From Chloroflexota bacterium (GTDB lineage: Bacteria; Chloroflexota; UBA11872; VXOZ01), in the NCBI GenBank assembly GCA_022824225.1, contig JAJEAH010000068.1, positions 1 to 64,000 on the forward strand: a stretch of 64,000 nt of DNA. Reading direction: 5' to 3'. The translations under genes and the position numbers were made by a program. The notes under the pieces were generated by a model that was given only the letters and a program-made list of their open reading frames with translations, made no database searches and had not been told where the DNA came from. Below are positions 17,208-26,621 of the stretch, piece after piece. Position 1 is the first letter of the stretch; each line of letters begins with the position of its first letter.

Positions 17208-18161
17208 TTAGCGGCCGCCGCCAGTATCCGTCCGGCCTGAGCGCATTGCTCGATTCACCTCCTCACGACTCGGCAAGCTGGCGATCGCGCCCCGGCCCCG
17301 CACCTTGAGACCGGCCATGACCACGCCCAATTGCGCTGCTGCCTGCGCCGGCATGTATTCCACCAGCCCGTGCAAGAAGGCGCCGTTGAACGCGTCGCCG
17401 GCGCCGGTCGTATCGACCACATGCGGGACCGTAAGTGCGGGTACCGCCTGCGTTCCGTCTTCCGTGCTCAGATGCACACCGGCATCGCCCTGCTTGACCG
17501 CCACCGCATACGCGCCAAAGCCGCGCAGGTAGTCCGCCGTTTCCGCAGCCGATGCGAGGCCGAACAACTGCTCCGATTCCTCGGGGCCGCTGGGCAGGGC
17601 GATGTCCACGTGGGGCAAGAGTTCTTCCGCCGCAGCCCGCGCCTCCGCCGCCGACCAGAGCGCCGGCCGGAAATTGGGGTCGAACGAAACGCACACGTAC
17701 TTCTCGTTCGCGATGCGCGCCGCCGCCAGCGCGGTCGCCCGTGCTGTCTCCGAAATGGCCTGTGTGATGCCGCTGATGTGCAGCACGCGGGCCTGCGCGA
17801 TGTAGTCGGGGTCCAGGTCCTCAGGCGTCATGGTGCTGGGCGCGCTGCCGGCGCGGTAGTACGTGAATTCCCGCTCACCCCGGCCATGGATTGAAATGAA
17901 GTAGATGCCGTTGCGCCCCTCCACGCGCTTCACGTGCGACGTGTCGATGCCCAAACTCTCCCATCCGTTTAGCAGAAAAGGCTGAAAGGGATCGTTGCCC
18001 ACGCGGGAAAGAAAGCCGCAAGAACTGCCCAAGCGCGACGCCGCTGCCAACAGATTGAGCGCGTCGCCGGCAAAGGCCTTACGCACGTGCCGCGCTTCCG
18101 CCAACGGCTCCTCCGCAAAGAACTCGACCATGCACTCGCCGAGCGAGAGAATGTCCGGCAT
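17208..18161 (-). CDS. PfkB-family carbohydrate kinase (2-keto-3-deoxygluconate kinase-like)
   Basis: 317 aa; VDTTGAGDAFNGAFLHGL PfkB signature. Confidence 0.88.
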   Translation of the reverse strand: MPDILSLGECMVEFFAEEPLAEARHVRKAFAGDALNLLAAASRLGSSCGFLSRVGNDPFQPFLLNGWESLGIDTSHVKRVEGRNGIYFISIHGRGEREFTYYRAGSAPSTMTPEDLDPDYIAQARVLHISGITQAISETARATALAAARIANEKYVCVSFDPNFRPALWSAAEARAAAEELLPHVDIALPSGPEESEQLFGLASAAETADYLRGFGAYAVAVKQGDAGVHLSTEDGTQAVPALTVPHVVDTTGAGDAFNGAFLHGLVEYMPAQAAAQLGVVMAGLKVRGRGAIASLPSREEVNRAMRSGRTDTGGGR

Positions 18162-18244
18162 GAGCGGCCCTCCCCTGTAGCGCGGGCCCGATAGCCTACG
18201 CAGCCGCGCTGTCCCGCAACGCGCATGCCACCGAACACGCGCTG

Positions 18245-18886
18245 TTATGTCGATGCCAGCTCTGCCACAAAGCGCCGCGCGAACGCGGTCAAACCGGCAT
18301 AGTCACCGGCCGCGATGAGTGACGGCGGCATCAGACCCGAGCCCAGCGCGACACCGGCAGCTCCGGCATCCAGATAGGCGCGGTAGTTGTCGAAGCCGAT
18401 GCCGCCGGAAGCGACGATGGGAATGCCGGGCAGGGGGCCCAGCACGGTCTTGACGTAGTTCGGACCGCCCACGCCGTCGATAGGAAAGACCTTCACCATA
18501 TCGGAACCGGCTTCGTGGACGTCAAGGATTTCCGTGGGCGTCAAGCCCGCCATAATGCACGGCACGTCCGCTTCATGGGCTAGGGCGATCAGCGCCGGCC
18601 GGTGCACGGGGCCGACGATGAACTGCGCGCCGGCTCCCAGCGCAGCCTTTGCCTGCACGCCGGTGGTCACAGTGCCAGCGCCAACCAGGCAGCCGGAAGG
18701 CTTGCTTTGGGCCACCGTGTCGATGACGCTCGCGGCGTCGGGCACGGTGAACGTTATCTCCACCAGCCGGATGCCCGCGGCGTACAGCGCCTGCGCCGTC
18801 AACACCGCCTGCGCCGCGGTCTTGGTACGCACCACGGCGGTAACTTTCGCCGCCAACAGATCATCCACCAATTCAGCTCGGGGCAT
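18245..18886 (-). CDS. eda: KDPG/KHG aldolase (2-dehydro-3-deoxyphosphogluconate aldolase)
   Basis: MPRAELVDDLLAAKVTAVVRTK..., VGAGTVTTGVQAKAALGAGAQFIVGP, KVFPIDGVGG; RBS AAAGGAA before ATG at 18886; longer ORF 18245..19012 trimmed. Confidence 0.88.
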   Translation of the reverse strand: MPRAELVDDLLAAKVTAVVRTKTAAQAVLTAQALYAAGIRLVEITFTVPDAASVIDTVAQSKPSGCLVGAGTVTTGVQAKAALGAGAQFIVGPVHRPALIALAHEADVPCIMAGLTPTEILDVHEAGSDMVKVFPIDGVGGPNYVKTVLGPLPGIPIVASGGIGFDNYRAYLDAGAAGVALGSGLMPPSLIAAGDYAGLTAFARRFVAELAST

Positions 18887-19118
18887 TGCCTGTTCCTTTG
18901 GTGTGTGGTGCGCGCCAGGCGTCGCGAGCCCGCCGGAGCCCGCCCTGCCTGCTGGCGCGCGCATGGCGCACCCACCGCGCGTTCTCACTTGAGCCAAGCA
19001 ACAGTCTAGCATTACACTGGCAGTGCTGCTTGTTCGCCGCCGCTTCGCCGCTCAACCGCTTGCGCGCAAGCCGTGGCCGGGCTGCGCGAAGTCAACAGGT
19101 CCACATTCGTAATCCAGC

Positions 19119-20156
19119 TTGATGCGCACTCTATTCCTCGTGCCTAGCGCTTCTGCTCACAAAGTCCGCGTGCTCTCTCGCCTGATAGCTCTGTGGGGCG
19201 CGCTGCCGCTCGTGCTGCCGGCCCTGGTCTTGAGTGCGGTCCTCTCGGCAGCGTGCACTCCTGCGGCCGCGGACCAGGCAGCGCTTGGCCGCACCCCACC
19301 CCTAGCTACCGTTCGTCCGGCCTCTTCTCCGCTCGTGGCTGCCCCAACCACTGCCGCGCGAGAGACCTCGGCTGCGCCCGATACCCCGGCTACACCGCCT
19401 CCAACGCCGGAACCTACGACTACGGCGGAACCGACGCCCGCTCCCTACACCACGCCCGACCCGGCCCAGCTATCCTACGATGTGCTCGCCAATGAGGTCT
19501 TTCTGGGAAGCGCCGACATCAAGGCGGTGGCTCTCACGCTGGACGGTGGCTCCATCGCGACTTACACGGCTGATTTCTTGGCAATTCTGCGCCAACACGA
19601 CGTGCGACTCACCATCTTCCTTACCGGACAGTTCGTCGAACGCAACCCTGAGTTGGTGAAGGAGATGGTTGCCGACGGCCATGAAATCGGCAACCACTCA
19701 TACGGGCATCCGCACTTCACGGAACTCGACGACGCCGCAATTCGGGCGGAGTTGGCGCGCACAGAAGAAATGATCGTGCGGACTGCCGGGGTAAGCACCA
19801 AGCCGTGGTTCCGCGCGCCCTACGGCGCGCGCAATGCCCACGTGCTCGACGTGGTAGCGCGGGAGGGCTACCGCAGTATCTATTGGAGCATCGACACCAT
19901 CGATTGGCGGGAGGACGCCACACCGGACCTGGTCAAGCAGCGCATCCGCGACGGGCTGGAGAACGGCGCCATCATCCTGGCGCACCTGGGCAGTCCACAG
20001 ACGCTGGAAGCGCTCCCCGGGATCTTGACGGAAATCAAAGAAGGGGGCTACCGCATCGTCACCGTCTCTGAACTCCTGTATCCGCCGCCCCAGCCCACGT
20101 CCTCGCCGCGGCCGGCCGCGAGTGCCGCCCCGGCGCTGAACGCAGTCTTCCCCTAG
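19119..20156 (+). CDS. Polysaccharide deacetylase (NodB-like) family protein, exported
   Basis: 345 aa; signal/lipobox-like N-term, FLTGQFVERNPELVKEMVADGHEIGNHSYGHP, FRAPYGARN; motif 1 is TLDGG. Confidence 0.85.
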   Translation: MMRTLFLVPSASAHKVRVLSRLIALWGALPLVLPALVLSAVLSAACTPAAADQAALGRTPPLATVRPASSPLVAAPTTAARETSAAPDTPATPPPTPEPTTTAEPTPAPYTTPDPAQLSYDVLANEVFLGSADIKAVALTLDGGSIATYTADFLAILRQHDVRLTIFLTGQFVERNPELVKEMVADGHEIGNHSYGHPHFTELDDAAIRAELARTEEMIVRTAGVSTKPWFRAPYGARNAHVLDVVAREGYRSIYWSIDTIDWREDATPDLVKQRIRDGLENGAIILAHLGSPQTLEALPGILTEIKEGGYRIVTVSELLYPPPQPTSSPRPAASAAPALNAVFP

Positions 20157-20164
20157 GGCATCTC

Positions 20165-20193
20165 TTGACAGCGCCTCGGGCCTGCACTAGAAT
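20165..20193 (+). promoter_or_regulatory. sigma70-like promoter of the trp operon
   Basis: TTGACA - 17 bp - TAGAAT, just upstream of the T-box leader. Confidence 0.75.
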
Positions 20194-20218
20194 GCACGGT
20201 ACAACTTAATACCCAACA

Positions 20219-20537
20219 AAGGCGATGATCAGGAAGAGTACGCTGCCCAGGCGGCCTCCAGAGAGCCGGTTCACGGTGGAAGACCGGCGGTGCGCGGACA
20301 GCAGAATGGGCCTGTGAGCTGTGACCCAAAAGGTTGAGGGCGAACGGTGAACATAGTTTTCACCGGGTGCGTCCCGGACTGAGTAGGCGTCAACGGAACC
20401 CCTACCGTAGACTTTGGGGCCAGCATGCAACCGCGCGCGGGGAGTGCTTGGAGATTACGAGTGGGCTGCGCTTGCAGCCAAGAAGGGTGGCACCGCGAGA
20501 CGTGTTCTCGTCCCTTTAGGGACGAGATTTTCGTTTT
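20219..20537 (+). ncRNA. T-box leader (tRNA-Trp responsive), upstream of trpE
   Basis: GCGATGATCAGGAAGAGTACG stem I start, AGAGAG apical element, GAA-TGG specifier (TGG 20307-20309), AAGAAGGGTGGCACCGCG T-box (20480-20497), terminator 20507-20537. Confidence 0.92.
20507..20537 (+). terminator. Terminator of the T-box leader
   Basis: CTCGTCCCT-TT-AGGGACGAG followed by ATTTTCGTTTT. Confidence 0.9.
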
Positions 20538-20792
20538 AATGCGGTCGAGGAACGAAACGATGGGAGAGCGATTGGCTGAGGGCAACTGTAGCGCGGGCGG
20601 ACAGGGCGTGCGTGCTCACAGAGTGAGTGCTCACAGAGTGAGTGCACGGTGCGCCTGCGCGCCTGCGGGCGTGCCCGGCCTCCTCATCTGGCGCGGGAAC
20701 GACGCGGCGCGCGAACACACGTTCGCCGCAGTCGCCTGCAAAAGCCCAACTCAGTCCCACCAACTCAGAATTCTAACGCACAAGGAATGACG

Positions 20793-22313
20793 ATGGCAGT
20801 CATGCAAACAACACCGGGCACGGTGTTCGCGGGGGTCCAACCGGGCCTGGACGACGTCCGCGCCCTTGCCGCCCAGGGGCTCACCGTTCCCATCGCCCGC
20901 ACCATCCCCGCCGATCTGGAAACGCCCGTATCGGCCTATCTCAAGATCGCGGAAGGCGACTACTCCTTCCTGCTGGAGAGCGTGCAAGGCAGCGAGAGTC
21001 TGGGCCGGTACTCGTTTATCGGCACCAATCCCACCACGACCATTCGCATGGATAACGGCACGGCGACCCGCACGCAGGCCGGGGCAACTACGGTCTGCGC
21101 CTACGAAGAGCCGCTGCAATTGCTACAGGCAGAACTCGCGCGAATCGATCTCGCCGCCATGCCGGGCTTGCCGCGCTTTCAGGGCGGGGCCGTGGGCTAT
21201 CTCAGCTATGAGGCCGTACGGTACTTCGAGCCCCGCGTGCCCATGCCGGCGGCAAACACGCTGCCCGTGCCGGAAGCGCTGTACATGTTCACGGATAGCC
21301 TGATCATGTTCGATCACGTGAAGCACAGCCTCACCATCATTGCCTACGTGTCACCCCACGGCGACGTGGCGGCAAACTACGCCGACGCCGTTGCCGCCAT
21401 CGAGGACATCAACGCCCGCTTGCGCCGCGCCGTGCCCGAAGTGTACGGCACGCCCAACGTCGGCGCGGCCACGCCGACCAAAACCGAACCCGAGCACCAC
21501 GACATGGTGCGCGCCGCCAAAGAGTATATTGCCGCCGGAGACATCATCCAGACCGTCCTCGGCCTCCGTTGGGCGCGGCCTTTGGGCGTGCACCCGTATT
21601 CGGTCTACCGCGCACTGCGCATGATCAATCCCTCGCCCTACATGTACTACCTGCACTTGGACGACGTGCAGATCGTCGGCGCTTCGCCGGAGATGCTCGT
21701 GCGGGTCGAGGGCGACCACGTCACCACCCGCCCCATCGCCGGTACGCGGCGCCGGGGGGCCACGCCGGAAGAAGACGCGGCCCTGGCCGCGGAACTGCTG
21801 GCCGACGCAAAAGAACGCGCCGAACACATCATGCTTGTGGACCTGGGCCGGAACGACCTGGGACGCGTGTGCCGGCCCGGTTCCGTGCACGTGCCCACGC
21901 TCATGGTGGTGGAAGAGTTTTCCCACGTGATGCACATCGTTTCCCAGGTGGAAGGGGAATTACTGCCGGACAAGACCGCGTTCGACGCGCTGCGCTCGTG
22001 CTTCCCGGCAGGGACGCTCTCCGGCGCGCCCAAAGTCCGGGCCATGGAGATAATCTCGGAGCTCGAAGGCACCACGCGCGGACCATACGGCGGCGCCGTG
22101 GGCTATTTTGATTATTCCGGCAACATGGACATGGCCATCACCATCCGCACGATGACGGTGCACGACGGCACGGCCTACATCCAGGCCGGCGGCGGCATCG
22201 TGGCGGACTCCGATCCGGCAGAGGAATACCAGGAAGTGTGCAACAAGGCCGCCTCTACGATGCGGGCCATCGACGTTGCGGAGGAGATGGAACGTGATCT
22301 TCATGCTCGATAA
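20793..22313 (+). CDS. trpE: Anthranilate synthase component I
   Basis: [37 protein letters not shown], chorismate-binding signature; N-terminal LLES motif. ATG 20793 (RBS AAGGA) preferred over upstream starts. Confidence 0.95.
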   Translation: MAVMQTTPGTVFAGVQPGLDDVRALAAQGLTVPIARTIPADLETPVSAYLKIAEGDYSFLLESVQGSESLGRYSFIGTNPTTTIRMDNGTATRTQAGATTVCAYEEPLQLLQAELARIDLAAMPGLPRFQGGAVGYLSYEAVRYFEPRVPMPAANTLPVPEALYMFTDSLIMFDHVKHSLTIIAYVSPHGDVAANYADAVAAIEDINARLRRAVPEVYGTPNVGAATPTKTEPEHHDMVRAAKEYIAAGDIIQTVLGLRWARPLGVHPYSVYRALRMINPSPYMYYLHLDDVQIVGASPEMLVRVEGDHVTTRPIAGTRRRGATPEEDAALAAELLADAKERAEHIMLVDLGRNDLGRVCRPGSVHVPTLMVVEEFSHVMHIVSQVEGELLPDKTAFDALRSCFPAGTLSGAPKVRAMEIISELEGTTRGPYGGAVGYFDYSGNMDMAITIRTMTVHDGTAYIQAGGGIVADSDPAEEYQEVCNKAASTMRAIDVAEEMERDLHAR

Positions 22314-22917
22314 CTACGATTCGTTTACGTACAATCTGGTGCAGTACCTGGGTGAACTGGGCGCGGAACTGGAAGTGGCGCGCAACGACAAGACGACCGT
22401 AGCGGAGGTGCTGGCGCGGCAGCCCGCCGGCATCGTGGTCTCGCCCGGGCCGTGCACGCCCAACGAAGCCGGTATCTCCACCGCCCTCATCGCGGAGGCT
22501 GCCGGCAACATTCCGTTGCTCGGGGTCTGCCTGGGCCACCAGTGTATCGGCCAGGTGTTCGGCGGCAATATCATACGGGCGGAGACCCTTATGCACGGCA
22601 AGACATCGCTCATACACCACCACGGCGCCGACGTGTTCGCCGGCCTGGAGAATCCGTTCGTTGCCACCCGCTACCACTCGCTCATCGTCGACCCCGCAAG
22701 CCTGCCGGAAGCCCTGGACGTGACGTCACGCGCCGACGACGGCACCATCATGAGCGTGCGCCACACGGAATTTCCGGTCTACGGGGTGCAGTTTCACCCG
22801 GAGTCGATCTTGACGACAGAGGGCAAGAAACTCCTGCAGAACTTCCTCGATATCGTCGAGCAACATGATGCGCGGGATGCGCAAGCGGCTTCCGCGCCCA
22901 AGGGGGCGAAGACATGA
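22294..22917 (+). CDS. trpG: Anthranilate synthase component II (glutamine amidotransferase)
   Basis: [50 protein letters not shown] start, overlaps trpE. Confidence 0.95.
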   Translation: MIFMLDNYDSFTYNLVQYLGELGAELEVARNDKTTVAEVLARQPAGIVVSPGPCTPNEAGISTALIAEAAGNIPLLGVCLGHQCIGQVFGGNIIRAETLMHGKTSLIHHHGADVFAGLENPFVATRYHSLIVDPASLPEALDVTSRADDGTIMSVRHTEFPVYGVQFHPESILTTEGKKLLQNFLDIVEQHDARDAQAASAPKGAKT

Positions 22918-23930
22918 TTCGTGAGGCAACCATCAAAGTGATCGAAGGCGAGTCGCTTGCCCGCGAAGAAGCGGCGGCGGTGATGACCGAGATCATGGAC
23001 GCAACGTGCACGGCGGCGCAGTTCGGCGCCTTTGTTACAGCGCTTCGCGCCAAGGGCGAGACTGCCGAAGAGATCGCCGGCTGCCTCGCTGTCATGCGCG
23101 ACAAAGCGCTGCCGGTCAATGTCAGTCAGCCGGTAGCCGATACCTGCGGCACCGGCGGTGACGGCGTGGGCACATTCAATATCTCCACCGCCAACGCCAT
23201 CGTCTTAGCGGCTGCCGGTCAGCCCGTGGCCAAGCACGGCAACCGCGCCATGAGCAGCGCATGCGGCAGCGCAGACGTGCTGGAGGCGCTGGGGGTGCAG
23301 ATCGAGCTGGGGCCGGATGCGGTGGCGCAGTGTATCGAGAAGGTCGGAATTGGGTTCATGTTTGCGCAGGCATACCATCCGGCGATGAAGTTCGCCGCGC
23401 CGTTGCGCCGCGAGATCGGCATTCGTACGATATTCAACATTCTCGGCCCACTGACAAACCCCGCTGGGGCAAGCTATCGCGTGTTCGGTGTCGCCGACCC
23501 AGGGTTGGCGGAAGACATCGCCCATGCGCTAAGCGCGCTCGGCGTGCGCCGCGCGCTCGTGGTGCACGGTGAAGCCGACGGCGTAGACGAGATTTCCATT
23601 AGCGGTCCCACGTTGGTAACCGAATGGGATGGCAACAGCGTGAAAAGCTACCGCCTGGACCCGCAGGACTTCGGCGTGGCTGTGGCGCCGGTGAGCGACG
23701 TAGCTGGCGGCTCGGTTGACGAGAATGCCCAGTACGTGCGCGACGTGCTGTCAGGCAAGCCGGGCCCGCGCCGGGACGTGGTGGTTATGAACGCCGCCGC
23801 GGGACTCGTCGTCAGCGGCAGAGCACGTGATTGGCAAGATGGCGCGGCCCAGGCCGCCGCCGCTATCGACAGCGGCCAAGCGGCCGCCAAACTCGAAGCA
23901 CTCGCCAGTCTCAGTCAAAGTCTCGCCTAG
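22914..23930 (+). CDS. trpD: Anthranilate phosphoribosyltransferase
   Basis: 338 aa; [47 protein letters not shown] overlap with trpG. Confidence 0.95.
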   Translation: MIREATIKVIEGESLAREEAAAVMTEIMDATCTAAQFGAFVTALRAKGETAEEIAGCLAVMRDKALPVNVSQPVADTCGTGGDGVGTFNISTANAIVLAAAGQPVAKHGNRAMSSACGSADVLEALGVQIELGPDAVAQCIEKVGIGFMFAQAYHPAMKFAAPLRREIGIRTIFNILGPLTNPAGASYRVFGVADPGLAEDIAHALSALGVRRALVVHGEADGVDEISISGPTLVTEWDGNSVKSYRLDPQDFGVAVAPVSDVAGGSVDENAQYVRDVLSGKPGPRRDVVVMNAAAGLVVSGRARDWQDGAAQAAAAIDSGQAAAKLEALASLSQSLA

Positions 23931-23941
23931 GACCTGCCCCA

Positions 23942-24787
23942 ATGATTCTGGATACTATTCTGCAACACAAGGCAGTGGAACTGGCTGAGCGCAGGGCAGC
24001 CGTGCCCTTGCGGGAGATGGAGCGGCGGGCGGCAGCGGCGGACCCGCCCCGCGATTTTGCAGCGGCGCTGCGCCAAGACGGTATTCGCCTCATTGCCGAG
24101 ATCAAGCGCGCGTCGCCTTCCAAAGGCGTGTTCGCGCCTGACCTCGATCCGGCAGCGCTGGCGCGGACCTATGCCGACAACGGCGCCAGCGCCCTATCCG
24201 TGCTCACTGACGAACGGTTCTTTCAAGGGTCGCTGTCCGATCTGGCCGCCGCGCGATCCGCCGTGTCCATACCGGCGTTGCGCAAGGACTTCACCACCGA
24301 CGAGTACCACATAGCCGAGGCCCGCGCCGCGGGCGCCGACGCGGTGCTGCTCATCGTCGCCGCCCTGCCCCAGCCGCGCCTGCGGGCGTTGCTCCGCTGT
24401 GCAAGAGAATGGGGCATGGCCGCCATCGTGGAAGTGCACACGGCGGAAGAAACTGAACACGCCTTAGCGGTAGACGCGGCCATCATCGGCATAAACAACC
24501 GCAATTTACATACCTTTGCAACCACGCTGGAAACCACGGCGGAGTTGCGCGCGCTCATTCCCGGTGACCACATAGTGATAAGCGAGAGCGGCATCCACAC
24601 GCCCGGCGACGTGGCCAGGCTTCATACCTCGCACGTGGACGCCATGCTCATCGGAGAGGCGCTCGTTACCGCTCCCGACACCGCCGCGAAAGTTGCAGCG
24701 TTGGTTGGCGCAGCGCAAGGCCCTGGCGCCGCGTCCCAGTCCGTCATTCCGGCGAATGCCGGAATCCAGGAGAATGGCGGTCTATGA
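23942..24787 (+). CDS. trpC: Indole-3-glycerol phosphate synthase with repeat-derived C-terminal tail
   Basis: LIAEIKRASPSKGVF, IGINNRNLHTF, SESGIHTPGDV; last residues SVIPANAGIQENGGL are encoded by a dispersed palindromic repeat. Confidence 0.95.
   Translation: MILDTILQHKAVELAERRAAVPLREMERRAAAADPPRDFAAALRQDGIRLIAEIKRASPSKGVFAPDLDPAALARTYADNGASALSVLTDERFFQGSLSDLAAARSAVSIPALRKDFTTDEYHIAEARAAGADAVLLIVAALPQPRLRALLRCAREWGMAAIVEVHTAEETEHALAVDAAIIGINNRNLHTFATTLETTAELRALIPGDHIVISESGIHTPGDVARLHTSHVDAMLIGEALVTAPDTAAKVAALVGAAQGPGAASQSVIPANAGIQENGGL
24741..24769 (+). repeat. Dispersed CCGTCATTCCGGCGAATGCCGGAATCCAG palindromic repeat inside the trpC 3' end
   Basis: Perfect inverted repeat ATTCCGGC-GAAT-GCCGGAAT (24746-24765). 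Confidence 0.9.
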
Positions 24788-25470
24788 CAAACACTCTTGG
24801 ACCCAACAATCCCGGCAATGCGGTGAATTCCCACTCCCCCAAGGTGAAGATCTGCGGCATCATGGCCCCTGCCGACGCGCAGGCGGCCGTGGCAGCCGGC
24901 GCGGACTTCCTGGGGTTTGTCTTTGTCAAAGGCAGACGCCGGTGCATGACGGTGGCGGACACGCGCGAGATCATGCAAGCTCTCGGCCCGTCGCGTCCGC
25001 CTGCGGTGGGGCTCTTCGTGGACGAAGCCCCGGCAACCGTCGGCCAAATCGTGCGGGAGTGCGCGCTCCAATTTGTGCAGTTGTGCGGCGCGGAAACGCC
25101 TGACTATTGCGCAGCCCTCGGCGTTCCCTATTGGAAGGTCATCAACCTGCACTCGCCTGCGGACTACGAGCGCATGGCTCCGTACACTGGCGCCGCGGCG
25201 TTCCTGCTGGAAGGCGCCGACAATGGGCCGGGCGGCACCGGACAGACCTGGGACTGGGGCCTGGCTGCCGACGCCCCCCGCGACCGCCGCGTGCTCATCG
25301 CGGGCGGGCTCAATCCCAATAACGTCGCCGCCGCCATCGCCCAGGCGCGCCCCTGGGGAGTGGACGTAAGCAGCGGCGTGGAAACCGGCGGCAAGAAAGA
25401 CCCTGAGAAGATTGCAGCCTTCATCCGCCTCGCCAAACAGGATCCTGCAATACGGGAGCAATCACCATGA
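24784..25470 (+). CDS. trpF: Phosphoribosylanthranilate isomerase
   Basis: KVKICGIMAPADAQAAVAAGADFLGFVF, VLIAGGLNPNNV, WGVDVSSGVE; ATGA overlap with trpC. Confidence 0.93.
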   Translation: MTNTLGPNNPGNAVNSHSPKVKICGIMAPADAQAAVAAGADFLGFVFVKGRRRCMTVADTREIMQALGPSRPPAVGLFVDEAPATVGQIVRECALQFVQLCGAETPDYCAALGVPYWKVINLHSPADYERMAPYTGAAAFLLEGADNGPGGTGQTWDWGLAADAPRDRRVLIAGGLNPNNVAAAIAQARPWGVDVSSGVETGGKKDPEKIAAFIRLAKQDPAIREQSP

Positions 25471-25676
25471 AACGGCTTGATGAGTTGGTTCGGGAGTTGC
25501 CCCCGGAGTTGCAACAGGAAGTCTACGACTACGCGCAATTCTTGCATGAGAAAAGGGCACAACCAAAACGCAAGGGAAAGCTACGCCTCACCTGGGCGGG
25601 CGCCTTGCGTGAGTATCGAGACCGCTATACTTCGCTCGATCTTCAGAGGAAAGCACTTGAGTGGTGGAGTGACTGA
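25467..25676 (+). CDS. DUF2281-like small protein
   Basis: 69 aa; ELPPELQQEVYDYAQFL pattern; ATGA overlap with trpF. Confidence 0.7.
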   Translation: MKRLDELVRELPPELQQEVYDYAQFLHEKRAQPKRKGKLRLTWAGALREYRDRYTSLDLQRKALEWWSD

Positions 25677-25777
25677 TGAGCGCGTTGCGCCGCGCATGGC
25701 GGCGGGACGCAGGGCGGATTCATGACCGGCCCCTTTGTCATCAAAAGGATCACAGATGAATCAAGGTTAGTTGCTCC

Positions 25778-25865
25778 GGTATCGCGGGTTTGTTGCCCTG
25801 GTATCGCGGGTTTGTTGCCCTGGTAGCGCGGGTTCGTTGCCCTGGTTGCGCAGGTTTGTAACCTG
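25778..25865. repeat. 22-bp tandem repeat x4
   Basis: GGTATCGCGGGTTTGTTGCCCT at 25778, 25800, 25822, 25844 (last degenerate). Confidence 0.9.
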
Positions 25866-25960
25866 CGTCCGGGTCCTCAGTCCTCACGCCTGGGCATACC
25901 CGCCTGAATTCTACCGGGGCTGCAAGAGCGCTCTGCCCAAAAAAGTGCCTGCATCTTGCG

Positions 25961-26285
25961 CCAAGAGGCGGGGGACAAGCCCCCGCGCTACAGCCGGATG
26001 CAAGGCCAAGCCAAAAGGCGAGGGCCAAACCCCCGTGCAATGGCTGACTGCTCGGCCAAGCCTAAGAGCGAGGGACAAGCCCCCGCGCTACAGCCGGATG
26101 CAAGGCCAAACCAAAAGGCGAGGGACAAGCCCCCGCGCGATGGCTGACTGCTCGGCCAAGCCTAAGAGGCGGGGGACAAGCCCCCGCGCTACAGTCGGAT
26201 GCAAGGCCAAACCAAAAGGCGAGGGACAAACCCATGCGCAATGGCTGACTGCTCGGCCAAGCCTAAGAGCGGGGGACAAGCCCCA
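25961..26285. repeat. ~100-bp tandem repeat (about 3 copies) built from GGGGGACAAGCCCCCGCG hairpin subunits
   Basis: CAGCCGGATGCAAGGCCAA at 25991, 26091, 26192; alternating ...CCCCCGCGCTACAGCCGGATG and ...TGGCTGACTGCTCGGCCAAGCCTAAGAG halves. Confidence 0.92.
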
Positions 26286-26376
26286 ATGGTGTCGCATTAA
26301 GGTCTAACGCGCGCGATACACTGTCCCAACTTTTTTTTTCACGCTGTGTTAGGGGAACTAATTGACGTCCCCAAAC

Positions 26377-26470
26377 GACAGCGAAACTGAGTTTCAATCG
26401 CCTTAGCAACAGAGATTACCATGGTATCCCAAGGCAGGAACTTAATGCGACAGCATTAGGGACTAGCCCC
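26377..26470. repeat. ~94-bp dispersed repeat (second copy of 82-174)
   Basis: GACAGCGAAACTGAGTTTCAATCGCCTTAGCAACAGAGATTACCATGGTATCCCAAGGCAGGAACTTAATGCGACAGCATTAGGGACTAGCCCC. Confidence 0.92.
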
Positions 26471-26621
26471 CGCGCTACGGCGGACTGCTAGACCGGACTT
26501 GCACGGGGCAGGTGGACTCCACCCACAGTACAGACTTAAACGGACGAATATCATACAAACCGCGTGAAGCAACCCTTAACTACACGATTGCGAAGACCCA
26601 AACCAGGAGGATAGACGTACC

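Noticed and set aside
25771-26307. 178 aa ORF across the tandem repeats
   Set aside because: Peptide repetition merely mirrors DNA repeats; no RBS or family support.
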